A DNA stretch of 26,063 nucleotides from an uncultured Oscillospiraceae bacterium (GTDB lineage: Bacteria > Bacillota > Clostridia > Oscillospirales > Ruminococcaceae): assembly GCA_910584715.1 (NCBI GenBank), contig CAJUAN010000035.1, forward strand, positions 1 to 26,063, in the 5' to 3' direction. Shown here in pieces: positions 1-7,633 of the stretch. The translations under genes were made by a program, and so were the position numbers. The notes under the pieces are model-generated. The model had not been told where the DNA came from and made no database searches. It saw only the letters and a list, made by a program, of their open reading frames with translations. Every line of letters begins with the position of its first letter. Position 1 is the stretch's first letter.

Positions 1-114
1 AAAGCCTAAACAAACTTCCCCGCCCCCTTGAGGGGGCATTGCTATCTAATGATTCAAGCAAAATTACGCAGGGGGTGACTCAGCCCGCGGGGGCTCCCCG
101 CTAAACAAAAATTT
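1..114. repeat. Right end of a noncoding inverted-repeat element (partial)
   Basis: This stretch has no credible gene. It is GC-rich and hairpin-prone: GCCCCCTTGAGGGGGC near 23-40, and a G-run/C-run pair around 86-99. It ends with GCTAAACAAAAATTT at 100-114, which differs by one base from the 15-base right terminus of the complete elements at 3998-4411 and 20057-20595, and is followed by the same AAAATCC seen after the second of those. I infer it is the right end of a related element whose left part lies outside the window. The GC-rich interior is not obviously the same as in the two complete copies. Confidence 0.5.
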
Positions 115-150
115 AAAATCCAAACAAATTTTTCCGTTCACTCACATTAA

Positions 151-179
151 AAGGGCTGCCGAGATTTTCGGCAGCCCTT
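151..179 (-). terminator. Probable intrinsic terminator of nifJ
   Basis: A perfect 12-bp stem (AAGGGCTGCCGA with its complement) closes a 5-base loop, 34 bases past the nifJ stop codon. On the minus strand it is followed by TTTTAATG, a short and imperfect U-tract. Position and stem strength support termination; the weak tail lowers certainty. Confidence 0.65.
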
Positions 180-213
180 ATTATCATATGAGCAGAGTAT
201 TTGCCTGTTTAAC

Positions 214-3200
214 TTACTTCTTGGCAGCGTCGGTCTTGGGAGCTTCTTCCGTGCCGTACAGCTTTGTAAGTCTGGTAAGGTAATCATAGCGATCCTTGGC
301 GTTGTTTACAGCCTTGTTAAAGAGCATATCCGCTCTTTCGGGATTCTGTCTTGCAAGAGCATTGTAACGAACCTCACCCATGAGGAAGTCCTTGTACTTC
401 TCGTCAACAGCAGGTACCTTGCTGTCCAGCGAGAACGGATTCTTGCCCTCGTCCTTGAGCGCGGGATTGTATCTGTAGAGGTGCCAGTAACCTGCCTCAA
501 CGGCCTTCTTCTCCTCGTCCATAGCCTTGCTCATGCCTGCCTTGATACCGTGGTTGATACAAGGAGCGTAAGCAATGATAAGGGAAGGACCGTGGTAAGC
601 CTCAGCCTCGGTGATAGCCTTGATACACTGGTTCATGTCCGCGCCCATTGCAATGTGTGCAACATAAACGTAGCCGTAGCTCATGGCTATACCCGCAAGG
701 TCTTTCTTCTTGGTCTCCTTGCCCGCCGCCGCGAACTGCGCGATCGCGCCCGTAGGAGTGGACTTGGAGGACTGTCCGCCTGTGTTGGAGTAAACCTCTG
801 TATCGAATACGAAGATGTTAACGTCCTCGCCGGAAGCGATAACGTGGTCAAGTCCGGAGAAACCGATATCGTATGCCCAGCCGTCGCCGCCGAATACCCA
901 CATGGACTTCTTGCCCAGGTAATCCTTAAGCTCCAGAACCTCTGCGGCAGCCTCGGACTTGCTTCCCTCCAGAGCCTTGATAAGCTCCGCGGTTGCAGCC
1001 TTGTTTGCGTTGCCGTCGTTCATTGTGGACATATAGTTTTCGATAGCGGTCTTCATGCCGCCTTTAGCGGATTTCTGCATTTCGAGGAGCTTAGCTACCG
1101 CTCTCTGACGGAGAGTGTTCTGCGCCAGGAACATACCGTAGCCGTACTCAGCGTTATCCTCAAACAGAGAGTTAGCCCAAGCAGGACCCTTGCCTTCCTT
1201 GTTTACCGTGTACGGTGTGGAGGGAGCCGAGCCGCCCCAGATGGACGAACAGCCGGTAGCGTTTGCGATAAACATTCTGTCGCCGAAGAGCTGTGTTACA
1301 AGCTTAGCGTAAGGAGTCTCGCCGCAGCCCGCGCAGGCGCCGGAGAATTCAAGCAGAGGCTGCTTGAACTGAGAGCCCTTGACCGTGGTCTCCTTGAACT
1401 TCTCTGCAATTTCCTTCTTCTCGGGAAGCTCCTGTCCGTACGCGAACAGGTTCTGCTTTTCGATTTGCTCTGCAAGAGGCTTCATGGTGAGAGCCTTTTC
1501 GCCCTTCTTGCCGGGACATACGTTAGCGCATGAGCCGCAGCCCGTGCAGTCCAGAGCGGAAACCGTCATAACGAAATTCATCTTGTCAAGACCCGCGATC
1601 TTCAGACCTGTTGTTCCCGCAGGAGCGCTCTTCAGCTCGTCGTCGGTCATAACAACGGGACGGATTACAGCGTGAGGACAAACGTAAGAACAGAAGTTAC
1701 ACTGGATACAGTTGTCGGGGTTCCAGGAGGGAACGTCTACAGCGATACCTCTCTTTTCGTAAGCCGCGGAGCCCTGAGGGAATGTGCCGTCCGGCATATT
1801 CTTGAATGCGGAAACGGGGAGGGTGTCGCCCATCTGAGCGTTAACGGGGATCTGGATATTGTTAACGTAGTTTACGAGATCCTTTCTGTCGCCCTTAGCC
1901 TTGGGCATACCCATCTTGGAATCCTTGCAGGACTTCCAGGACTCGGGAACGGGAACCTCAACAACGTTCTTTGCGCCCGCGTCGATAGCGTCGTAGTTCA
2001 TCTTTACAACGTCGTCGCCCTTCTTGCCGAAGGAAGCGAGAGCCTTTTCTTTCATGTACTTGATAGCGTCAGCTTCGGGAATGATCTTCGCAAGCTTGAA
2101 GAACGCGGACTGGAGAACCGTGGAAGTTCTGTTGCCCAGACCGATCTTTCTTGCGATGTCAACGCCGTCGATGATATAGAACTTGATATTGTTCTCTGCA
2201 AGGTATCTCTTTACCTGACCGGGGAGGTACTGCTCAACCTCGTCCTTGCTCCACTGGCAGTTGAGGAGGAACGTTCCGCCGGGCTTGATATCCTGAACCA
2301 TATTGTACTTGTCGATATAGGACTGGTTGTGACATGCAACAAAGTCAGCCATATTAACAAGGTATGTGGACTTGATGGGAGTCTTTCCGAAACGGAGGTG
2401 GGAAACCGTTACGCCGCCGGACTTCTTGGAGTCGTAAGCGAAGTATGCCTGAGCGTACATATCGGTGTGATCGCCGATGATCTTGATGGAGTTCTTGTTT
2501 GCACCAACTGTACCGTCGGAGCCGAGACCCCAGAACTTACAAGCCACTGTGCCCTCGGGAGCGGTATCCAGCTTGCCCTCGCTGGGAAGCGACAGGTTTG
2601 TAACGTCGTCGGTGATGCCGATAGTGAAGCGGGGCTTGTAGGTCTCTTTCTTGTAGTCATTCCAGAAAACAGCCTTGATCTGGTCGGGAGTGGTATCCTT
2701 AGAGCCCAGACCGTAGCGTCCGCCGCAGACAACAACGTTGTGGTACTTGGTGCCCTTGAGAGCGGCAACAACGTCAAGATAGAGAGGTTCGCCCAGGGAG
2801 CCGGGTTCCTTTGTTCTGTCAAGAACGGATATCTGCTTAACGGTCTCGGGGAGAGCTTCAACGAGCTTGTCAGCGCAGAAAGGTCTGTACAGACGAACCT
2901 TAACAAGACCCAGCTTTGCGCCGTACTCCTTGTTGAGGAAGTCGATAGTCTCTTCGATAGTGTCGCATACAGAGCCCATAGCGATGATAACGTGATCAGC
3001 GTCGGGCGCGCCGTAGTAGTTGAAAGGCTTGTAGTTTGTGCCTATCTTCTTGTTTACCTTGTTCATGTACTCCTCAACAATTTCGGGGAACTTGTTGTAG
3101 TACTCGTTGCAGGCCTCGCGTGCCTGGAAGAAGATATCGCCGTTCTGAGCTGTACCGCGGAGAACGGGGTGTTCGGGGTTGAGGGAGCGGTTTCTGAATG

Positions 3201-3804
3201 CCTGAGCGGCTTTCTTGTCCAGCATATCCTCAAGATCCTTGTAGTCCCAGGCGTCGATCTTCTGTATCTCGTGGGAGGTACGGAAGCCGTCGAAGAAGTG
3301 GAGCACGGGAACTCTTCCCTTGATAGTGGAGAGGTGAGCTACCGCGCCAAGGTCCATGACCTCCTGAACGTTTGAGGAGCAGAGCATAGCAAAGCCTGTC
3401 TGACGGCACGCGTAAACGTCGGAGTGGTCGCCGAAGATGTTGAGAGCGTGTGAAGCTACGCATCTTGCGGAAACGTGGATAACGCAGGGGAGAAGCTCGC
3501 CGGCGATCTTGTACATATTGGGGATCATCAGGAGCAGACCCTGAGAAGCCGTGTAGGTGGTAGTAAGCGCGCCTGCGGAAAGGGAGCCGTGAACAGTACC
3601 GGCAGCGCCTGCCTCGGACTGCATTTCAGCTACTTTTACAGGCTGACCGAACAGGTTATTCTGCTTTTTCGCGGACCACTGGTCGGTGACCTCAGCCATT
3701 ACAGAGGAAGGGGTGATCGGGTAGATAGCAGCAACGTCGGTAAAGGGATAAGAGACCCACGCCGCAGCGTTGTTGCCGTCCATGGTTTGTTTTTTTCTTG
3801 CCAT
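214..3804 (-). CDS. nifJ: Pyruvate:ferredoxin (flavodoxin) oxidoreductase, homodimeric type
   Basis: Oxidatively decarboxylates pyruvate to acetyl-CoA and CO2, passing electrons to ferredoxin or flavodoxin; it is the central pyruvate-consuming step of fermenting anaerobes and acts in the cytoplasm. The 1196-residue chain has the full single-subunit domain order. The N-terminal pyruvate-binding domain carries YPITPSSVMAE (about 28-38). Two ferredoxin-type [4Fe-4S] motifs follow: CIQCNFCSYVCP (699-710) and CTGCGSCANVCP (753-764). A third cluster motif is CAGCGE (824-829). The C-terminal thiamine diphosphate region has GDGWAYDIG (973-981) and the SNTGGQSSKSTP segment. I chose ATG 3804 because AGGAGG lies 10 bases upstream at 3815-3820; an in-frame ATG at 3840 lies upstream of that site and extends into unconserved sequence. 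It is a single-gene unit with its own promoter and terminator. All cluster cysteines expected for the family appear present. Confidence 0.97.
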   Translation of the reverse strand: MARKKQTMDGNNAAAWVSYPFTDVAAIYPITPSSVMAEVTDQWSAKKQNNLFGQPVKVAEMQSEAGAAGTVHGSLSAGALTTTYTASQGLLLMIPNMYKIAGELLPCVIHVSARCVASHALNIFGDHSDVYACRQTGFAMLCSSNVQEVMDLGAVAHLSTIKGRVPVLHFFDGFRTSHEIQKIDAWDYKDLEDMLDKKAAQAFRNRSLNPEHPVLRGTAQNGDIFFQAREACNEYYNKFPEIVEEYMNKVNKKIGTNYKPFNYYGAPDADHVIIAMGSVCDTIEETIDFLNKEYGAKLGLVKVRLYRPFCADKLVEALPETVKQISVLDRTKEPGSLGEPLYLDVVAALKGTKYHNVVVCGGRYGLGSKDTTPDQIKAVFWNDYKKETYKPRFTIGITDDVTNLSLPSEGKLDTAPEGTVACKFWGLGSDGTVGANKNSIKIIGDHTDMYAQAYFAYDSKKSGGVTVSHLRFGKTPIKSTYLVNMADFVACHNQSYIDKYNMVQDIKPGGTFLLNCQWSKDEVEQYLPGQVKRYLAENNIKFYIIDGVDIARKIGLGNRTSTVLQSAFFKLAKIIPEADAIKYMKEKALASFGKKGDDVVKMNYDAIDAGAKNVVEVPVPESWKSCKDSKMGMPKAKGDRKDLVNYVNNIQIPVNAQMGDTLPVSAFKNMPDGTFPQGSAAYEKRGIAVDVPSWNPDNCIQCNFCSYVCPHAVIRPVVMTDDELKSAPAGTTGLKIAGLDKMNFVMTVSALDCTGCGSCANVCPGKKGEKALTMKPLAEQIEKQNLFAYGQELPEKKEIAEKFKETTVKGSQFKQPLLEFSGACAGCGETPYAKLVTQLFGDRMFIANATGCSSIWGGSAPSTPYTVNKEGKGPAWANSLFEDNAEYGYGMFLAQNTLRQRAVAKLLEMQKSAKGGMKTAIENYMSTMNDGNANKAATAELIKALEGSKSEAAAEVLELKDYLGKKSMWVFGGDGWAYDIGFSGLDHVIASGEDVNIFVFDTEVYSNTGGQSSKSTPTGAIAQFAAAGKETKKKDLAGIAMSYGYVYVAHIAMGADMNQCIKAITEAEAYHGPSLIIAYAPCINHGIKAGMSKAMDEEKKAVEAGYWHLYRYNPALKDEGKNPFSLDSKVPAVDEKYKDFLMGEVRYNALARQNPERADMLFNKAVNNAKDRYDYLTRLTKLYGTEEAPKTDAAKK

Positions 3805-3909
3805 TTTGGACAATCCTCCTAAAAACATATTGTATGACACGACATATACAGCTCCGCCTTAAAGCAAATGCTGTAAAGCGGTATTATATATAGTACATAC
3901 GCTGATATT

Positions 3910-3938
3910 ATTTTAACACAAATAAACGCGGTTGTAAA
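3910..3938 (-). promoter_or_regulatory. Predicted sigma-A promoter of nifJ
   Basis: On the minus strand TTTACA (3933-3938) and TAAAAT (3910-3915) are separated by exactly 17 bases, each one base from consensus. Transcription would start near 3903, giving a leader of about 100 bases before the nifJ ATG. A second TATAAT-like sequence lies further downstream but lacks a -35 box. Confidence 0.6.
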
Positions 3939-3997
3939 GTGTTTTTTATTAAAAAAGAGGTTTTTTACAGACGGTTTGCACAAAAATTAATCTTGAA

Positions 3998-4411
3998 TTA
4001 TAAATTTATGTTTAGCGGAGTAATTTTTGGTGGGAACTTTTTTTGCTTTGTCTTAATTTATTATCTTGGGCTTTATAAATAGTGCCTGCCCCCGAACCCC
4101 CTACCTCCTTAATCCCACTCCCCTCTCCCAACGCTAACTAAAAATTTTTATACAGTTATGGCAACGCGCGTAGCGTGAGCCGGGAGAGGGATAGGGGCGA
4201 GGGGAAACAGGAGCGGACAGCTAAAGCTGTTAGGGAAAACCCGAGAGGGGAAAGGGGGAGGGTGGCTCAGCGCCACTTTGACTCCCGAGAGCGCCTCCCC
4301 CTTTCTCCGATAGGGTTGTCCCTCGCATCTCCGCACTATTTATAAAATTTAAGAATATTTAAGTTAAGACCAAACAAAAGGAAAGGTACTAAGATAAACA
4401 AAAATTTATAA
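3998..4411. repeat. Noncoding inverted-repeat element A (complete, about 414 bp)
   Basis: This gap between nifJ and serC holds no credible gene. It is bounded by an imperfect terminal inverted repeat: AAATTTATGTTTAGC at 4002-4016 and GATAAACAAAAATTT at 4393-4407 (13 of 15 paired), extended outwards by TTAT/ATAA. A second, perfect inner inverted repeat is TTTATAAATAGTGC (4072-4085) with GCACTATTTATAAA (4333-4346). Between them lie G-rich and C-rich tracts that can fold back, such as 4240-4264 against 4290-4305. About 270 bp of the interior (4085-4346) closely matches element B, starting at CCTGCCCCCGAACCCC. Copy A alone has a small palindrome, ACAGCTAAAGCTGT, at 4217-4230. It resembles a MITE-like or structured intergenic repeat; no transposase is visible. 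Confidence 0.8.
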
Positions 4412-4440
4412 ACCCAAATAAAATTAATAATATCCCCGTA

Positions 4441-4469
4441 TTGACATTTATAGGATATAATGATATAAT
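4441..4469 (+). promoter_or_regulatory. Consensus sigma-A promoter of the serC operon
   Basis: TTGACA (4441-4446) and TATAAT (4464-4469) match the consensus perfectly with a 17-base spacer. Transcription would start near 4476, leaving a leader of about 39 bases to the serC ATG. There is no room for a large riboswitch, so any control would act at initiation. Confidence 0.85.
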
Positions 4470-4514
4470 TAAATTGTATAATTATTTTTCAATACTTTTT
4501 TGGAGGTCTTTACA

Positions 4515-5597
4515 ATGTCCAGAGTTTACAATTTCAGCGCGGGTCCCGCCGTTCTTCCCGAGGAAGTCCTTAAAGAAGCGGCAGAGGAAATGCTCGACTA
4601 TAAGGGAACGGGTATGTCCGTTATGGAAATGTCCCACCGTTCCAAGGCTTACGACGAGATAATCAAGGACGCGGAAAAGGATATCCGCGAGCTTATGAAT
4701 ATTCCCGACAACTATAAGGTGCTGTTTCTTCAGGGCGGAGCTTCTCAGCAGTTCGCCGCTGTCCCCATGAACCTTATGAAAAACAAGAAAGCAGCATACA
4801 TAATCACGGGTCAGTGGGCTAAGAAGGCTTTCCAGGAGGCTAAGCTCTACGGCGAGGCTGTGGACGTTGCTTCCTCTGCAGATAAGACCTTCTCCTATAT
4901 CCCCGACTGCTCGAATCTCGATATCCCCGAGGACGCTGATTATGTCTACATCTGCGAGAACAATACCATTTACGGCACAAAGTTCTGGCAGCTTCCCGAT
5001 ACCAAGGGCAAAGATTTGGTTGCGGACGTTTCCTCATGCTTCCTTTCCGAACCTGTGGACGTTACCAAATACGGCGTTATCTACGGCGGCGTGCAGAAGA
5101 ATATCGGCCCCGCAGGCGTTGTTATTGCTATTATCCGCGAAGACCTCATTAGGGACGACGTTCTCCCCGGCACACCCACTATGCTGAAATGGAAAACTCA
5201 GGCTGACAACGACAGCCTTTACAATACGCCTCCCTGCTACGGTATTTATATCTGTGGCAAGGTTTTCAAGTGGATAAAGAAAATGGGCGGTCTCGAGGCT
5301 ATGAAGAAGCACAACGAGAAAAAGGCTGCTATTCTGTACGATTTCCTCGACCGGAGCAAGCTTTTCAAGGGTACCGTTGAAAAGAAAGACCGTTCTCTCA
5401 TGAACGTACCTTTCGTAACCGGCAACGAAGAGCTTGACGCAAAATTTGTCAAGGAAGCAAAGGCGGCGGGCTTCGAGAACCTCAAGGGACACCGTTCCGT
5501 GGGCGGTATGAGAGCGTCCATCTATAACGCTATGCCTATTGAGGGCGTTGAAAAGCTTGTTGACTTTATGAAAAAATTTGAGGCTGAAAACGCGTAA
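4515..5597 (+). CDS. serC: Phosphoserine aminotransferase
   Basis: Transfers an amino group from glutamate to 3-phosphohydroxypyruvate to give O-phosphoserine, the second step of serine synthesis; PLP-dependent and cytoplasmic. The 360-residue length is typical. The sequence opens with the family hallmark YNFSAGPAVLP. GGASQQF (74-80) forms part of the cofactor phosphate site, MSHRSK (39-44) is conserved, and the Schiff-base lysine is K195 in YGGVQKNIGPAG. The C-terminal GHRSVGGMRASIYNA segment binds substrate. I chose ATG 4515 over the in-frame TTG at 4500 because GGAGG at 4502-4506 sits 8 bases upstream of the ATG and overlaps the TTG option. It is the first gene of an operon with the DUF6440-like gene and serA. 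A serB-type phosphatase gene is not in the window. Confidence 0.97.
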   Translation: MSRVYNFSAGPAVLPEEVLKEAAEEMLDYKGTGMSVMEMSHRSKAYDEIIKDAEKDIRELMNIPDNYKVLFLQGGASQQFAAVPMNLMKNKKAAYIITGQWAKKAFQEAKLYGEAVDVASSADKTFSYIPDCSNLDIPEDADYVYICENNTIYGTKFWQLPDTKGKDLVADVSSCFLSEPVDVTKYGVIYGGVQKNIGPAGVVIAIIREDLIRDDVLPGTPTMLKWKTQADNDSLYNTPPCYGIYICGKVFKWIKKMGGLEAMKKHNEKKAAILYDFLDRSKLFKGTVEKKDRSLMNVPFVTGNEELDAKFVKEAKAAGFENLKGHRSVGGMRASIYNAMPIEGVEKLVDFMKKFEAENA

Positions 5598-5671
5598 ACC
5601 ATGTTAAAACCGTAGGGCGGGGGCAGCCTGAATTGGCACGCTTCCGCATATACAGAAAGGTGATTTTGACT

Positions 5672-5866
5672 ATGGCTGACAGATTTAAAAAGGTATACAC
5701 GCAGGGCAGTGTGAATCTCAATGAGATTTGGGTAGACACCGAAACAGGCGTTAATTACCTCTTCCATATCTCGGCAAATGCGGGCGGTCTCACTCCCCTG
5801 CTCGACAGCGACGGAAAACCGGTTATTACTGACGCTGACGGCGTTGGCTTTAAAATTGAGAAATAA
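5672..5866 (+). CDS. DUF6440-like small protein in the serine operon
   Basis: A 64-residue protein of unknown function. From memory it resembles the DUF6440 family: an N-terminal RFKKVYTQG segment, the core IWVDTETGVNYLF, then a Gly-rich GGLTPLLDSDGKPV stretch. This pattern of short beta-strands suggests a compact all-beta fold. No signal peptide, membrane segment or cysteine motif is seen. I chose ATG 5672 because AGAAAGGTGA lies just upstream; an upstream in-frame ATG at 5633 would add 13 residues and leave that site inside the gene. It lies 74 bases after serC and 111 bases before serA on the same strand, so it is probably co-transcribed. I do not assign a biochemical role. The family call is by eye and untested. 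Confidence 0.8.
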   Translation: MADRFKKVYTQGSVNLNEIWVDTETGVNYLFHISANAGGLTPLLDSDGKPVITDADGVGFKIEK

Positions 5867-5890
5867 ATGTTCCATGTGAAACAATTTTCC

Positions 5891-5940
5891 GGAGGATAGA
5901 AAATATATTTGTAACGGTACATTTCTATTTTCTACCCTCT
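5891..5940 (+). promoter_or_regulatory. Long imperfect hairpin in the DUF6440-serA intergenic region
   Basis: GAGGATAGAAAATA (5892-5905) pairs with TATTTTCTACCCTC (5926-5939) over 14 positions with one G.U pair, and the loop holds a further short stem, TGTA-ACGG-TACA. It ends about 38 bases before the serA ATG. It could be an attenuator, an mRNA-processing or stability element, or a partial terminator; the downstream sequence is pyrimidine-rich (CTCTTCTCTAAC) rather than a clean U-run. Confidence 0.4.
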
Positions 5941-5977
5941 CTTCTCTAACAATCTAACAGGAAAGGTTTTGATAGAA

Positions 5978-7141
5978 ATGTTCAATATTCAGACTCTGAA
6001 CAAAATTTCAAAGTACGGTACCGATAATTTTGATACCGCAAAATATAACATCGCGGACGAGGTTCAGAACCCCGACGCTATTATGGTGCGTTCCGCGGCT
6101 ATGCACGATATGGAGTTTGCTCCGAATCTCCTCGCTATCGCAAGAGCGGGTGCGGGTGTAAACAATATCCCCGTTGACAAGTGCGCGGAGCAGGGCATCG
6201 TTGTTTTCAACACCCCCGGTGCAAACGCAAACGCCGTTAAGGAGCTTGTTATCGCGGGACTTCTCATTTCCTCCCGTAAGGTGCCCGAGGCTATGACCTG
6301 GGCGCAGACCCTCAAGGGCAACGGCGCGGAGGTCGGCAAAATGGTTGAAAAGGGCAAGAGCCAGTTTGCGGGCCCCGAAATTATGGGCAAGACTCTGGGT
6401 GTTATCGGTCTGGGAGCTATCGGCGTACTGGTTGCAAACGCTGCCGTTGCTCTCGGAATGAAAGTAGTCGGCTTCGATCCCTATCTTTCCGTAAAGGCTG
6501 CACTGGGACTCAATCCCGCTGTTAAAGCTGTTGCGGACGTTAAGGACGTTTACGCCGCTTCCGACTATATCACTATCCATGTTCCCTACAATGCGGATAC
6601 AAAGAGCACTATCAATGCGGACACTATCGCTCTCATGAAGGACGGCGTAAGAGTGCTCAACTTCGCAAGAGGAGAGCTTGTTGACAATGCCGCGATCATT
6701 GCCGCACTCGAAAGCGGAAAGGTTTCCGCCTATGTTGTCGATTTCCCCAGCGACGAGGTACTGGGCGTTAAGAACGTTATCGCTATCCCCCACCTTGGCG
6801 CGTCCACTCCCGAGTCGGAGGACAACTGCGCTATGATGGCAGCTCTTGAGCTTATAGACTACATTGAAAACGGAAACATCAAAAATTCCGTAAACTACCC
6901 CGACGCGGAAATGAACGCGGCAGGAACTAAAGTGTGCGTAATGCACAAAAATATTCCCGCGGTAATTTCCCAGCTTACAACAGCTTTCGGCAGCGCGGGA
7001 ATTAATATCGAGAACATGGTAAGCAAGTCCAAGAAGGACTATGCCTATACAATGCTTGACGCCGCAGGCGACGTTAACGATGAAATTGTCAATAAGCTTG
7101 CCGCTGTTGACAGCGTCATAAAGGTAAGAGTAATCAAGTAA
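5978..7141 (+). CDS. serA: D-3-phosphoglycerate dehydrogenase (with ACT domain)
   Basis: Oxidises 3-phosphoglycerate to 3-phosphohydroxypyruvate using NAD+, the committed step of serine synthesis. The 387-residue protein is of the short type. The NAD-binding Rossmann motif is GLGAIG (144-149). The expected catalytic residues are R231 (in FARGELVD), E260 and H272 (in PHLGASTPES). A C-terminal ACT-like domain (about 317-387, containing NIPAVISQL and GINIENM) suggests feedback binding of serine or another amino acid. The larger intervening domain of long SerA forms is absent. I chose ATG 5978 because AGGAAAGG at 5959-5966 is 11 bases upstream; TTG 5969 is only two bases from that site. It is the third gene of the serC operon, after a hairpin. 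Confidence 0.96.
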   Translation: MFNIQTLNKISKYGTDNFDTAKYNIADEVQNPDAIMVRSAAMHDMEFAPNLLAIARAGAGVNNIPVDKCAEQGIVVFNTPGANANAVKELVIAGLLISSRKVPEAMTWAQTLKGNGAEVGKMVEKGKSQFAGPEIMGKTLGVIGLGAIGVLVANAAVALGMKVVGFDPYLSVKAALGLNPAVKAVADVKDVYAASDYITIHVPYNADTKSTINADTIALMKDGVRVLNFARGELVDNAAIIAALESGKVSAYVVDFPSDEVLGVKNVIAIPHLGASTPESEDNCAMMAALELIDYIENGNIKNSVNYPDAEMNAAGTKVCVMHKNIPAVISQLTTAFGSAGINIENMVSKSKKDYAYTMLDAAGDVNDEIVNKLAAVDSVIKVRVIK

Positions 7142-7212
7142 AAAATTATGCTGCCGACTCCGGCTATAGGGGCGGCAGATCGGAACACAGATTCCGGGAA
7201 AGGGGTATTTTA

Positions 7213-7551
7213 ATGAACGAGACTTATTTTGACCAAAGCGATGTTGAGCAGAACAAGACTATAGTTCTGCTTACTGCGATCCTCCAGATATTTATTCCCA
7301 TACTGTTTTTCCTGCCTCTGGTGGCGTGCCAGAATTCGGCGTACGGAAGATACTACGCAAACCAGGGCTTGTTGATATTGCTCATGGATGTTGCCGCAGG
7401 TATAGTACTTATTATTCCTATCCTCGGTTGGATAGCAAGTCCTGTTATCGGTATCGCGTCTCTTGTATTTGCCATTATGAACGCTGTAAACGCAAACAGC
7501 GGCGCGAGAAAGGGTATCCCCATTCTCGGCGGCATTGAAATTATCAAGTAA
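7213..7551 (+). CDS. Small multi-pass membrane protein, DUF4870-like
   Basis: A 112-residue protein with about three hydrophobic segments, roughly residues 17-38, 51-72 and 73-93. Each is long enough to cross the membrane, and no cleavable signal peptide is apparent. The segment YGRYYANQGLLILL followed by a Gly/Pro-rich turn (IIPILGWIASPVIG) and a C-terminal NAVNANSGARKGIPILG resembles the DUF4870/Tic20-like group, judged from memory. GAAAGGGG lies 8 bases before the ATG. The gene follows serA by 71 bases, a gap holding only a weak GC-rich hairpin, so read-through from the serine operon is plausible. It ends at a strong terminator. Function is unknown; a link to serine metabolism is not shown. 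Confidence 0.8.
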   Translation: MNETYFDQSDVEQNKTIVLLTAILQIFIPILFFLPLVACQNSAYGRYYANQGLLILLMDVAAGIVLIIPILGWIASPVIGIASLVFAIMNAVNANSGARKGIPILGGIEIIK

Positions 7552-7576
7552 TGCTCTGAGGCAAATAGCAAAAAAT

Positions 7577-7610
7577 AAAAACGGTACGGAAAATCTCCGT
7601 ACCGTTTTTT
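7577..7610. terminator. Bidirectional intrinsic terminator between convergent genes
   Basis: A 14-bp perfect stem (AAAAACGGTACGGA, 7577-7590, with 7596-7609) closes a 5-base loop. It is followed by a T-run on the plus strand and, read on the other strand, by TTTTTATTTTTT. It can therefore stop both the plus-strand small membrane protein transcript and the minus-strand spoVS transcript. The sequence GACTTTTT is repeated in tandem immediately after it (7611-7626). Confidence 0.9.
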
Positions 7611-7633
7611 GACTTTTTGACTTTTTGACGCGC

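Noticed and set aside
1672..3375. Long open frames on the plus strand opposite nifJ (also 481-1533)
   Set aside because: They are exact antisense shadows of a fully conserved oxidoreductase, with no ribosome binding site of note and Val/Leu-rich compositions typical of reverse-strand reading.
4148..4336. Open frames on the minus strand inside elements A and B (also 20338-20565)
   Set aside because: Both cover the shared repeat core, but the translations are Pro/Ser-rich with no domain, differ at their ends because of indels, and lack ribosome binding sites. The paired inverted repeats fit a noncoding role better.
6008..6946. 312-codon open frame on the minus strand opposite serA
   Set aside because: Antisense to an intact serA with all catalytic residues; a low stop-codon frequency caused by codon bias explains it.
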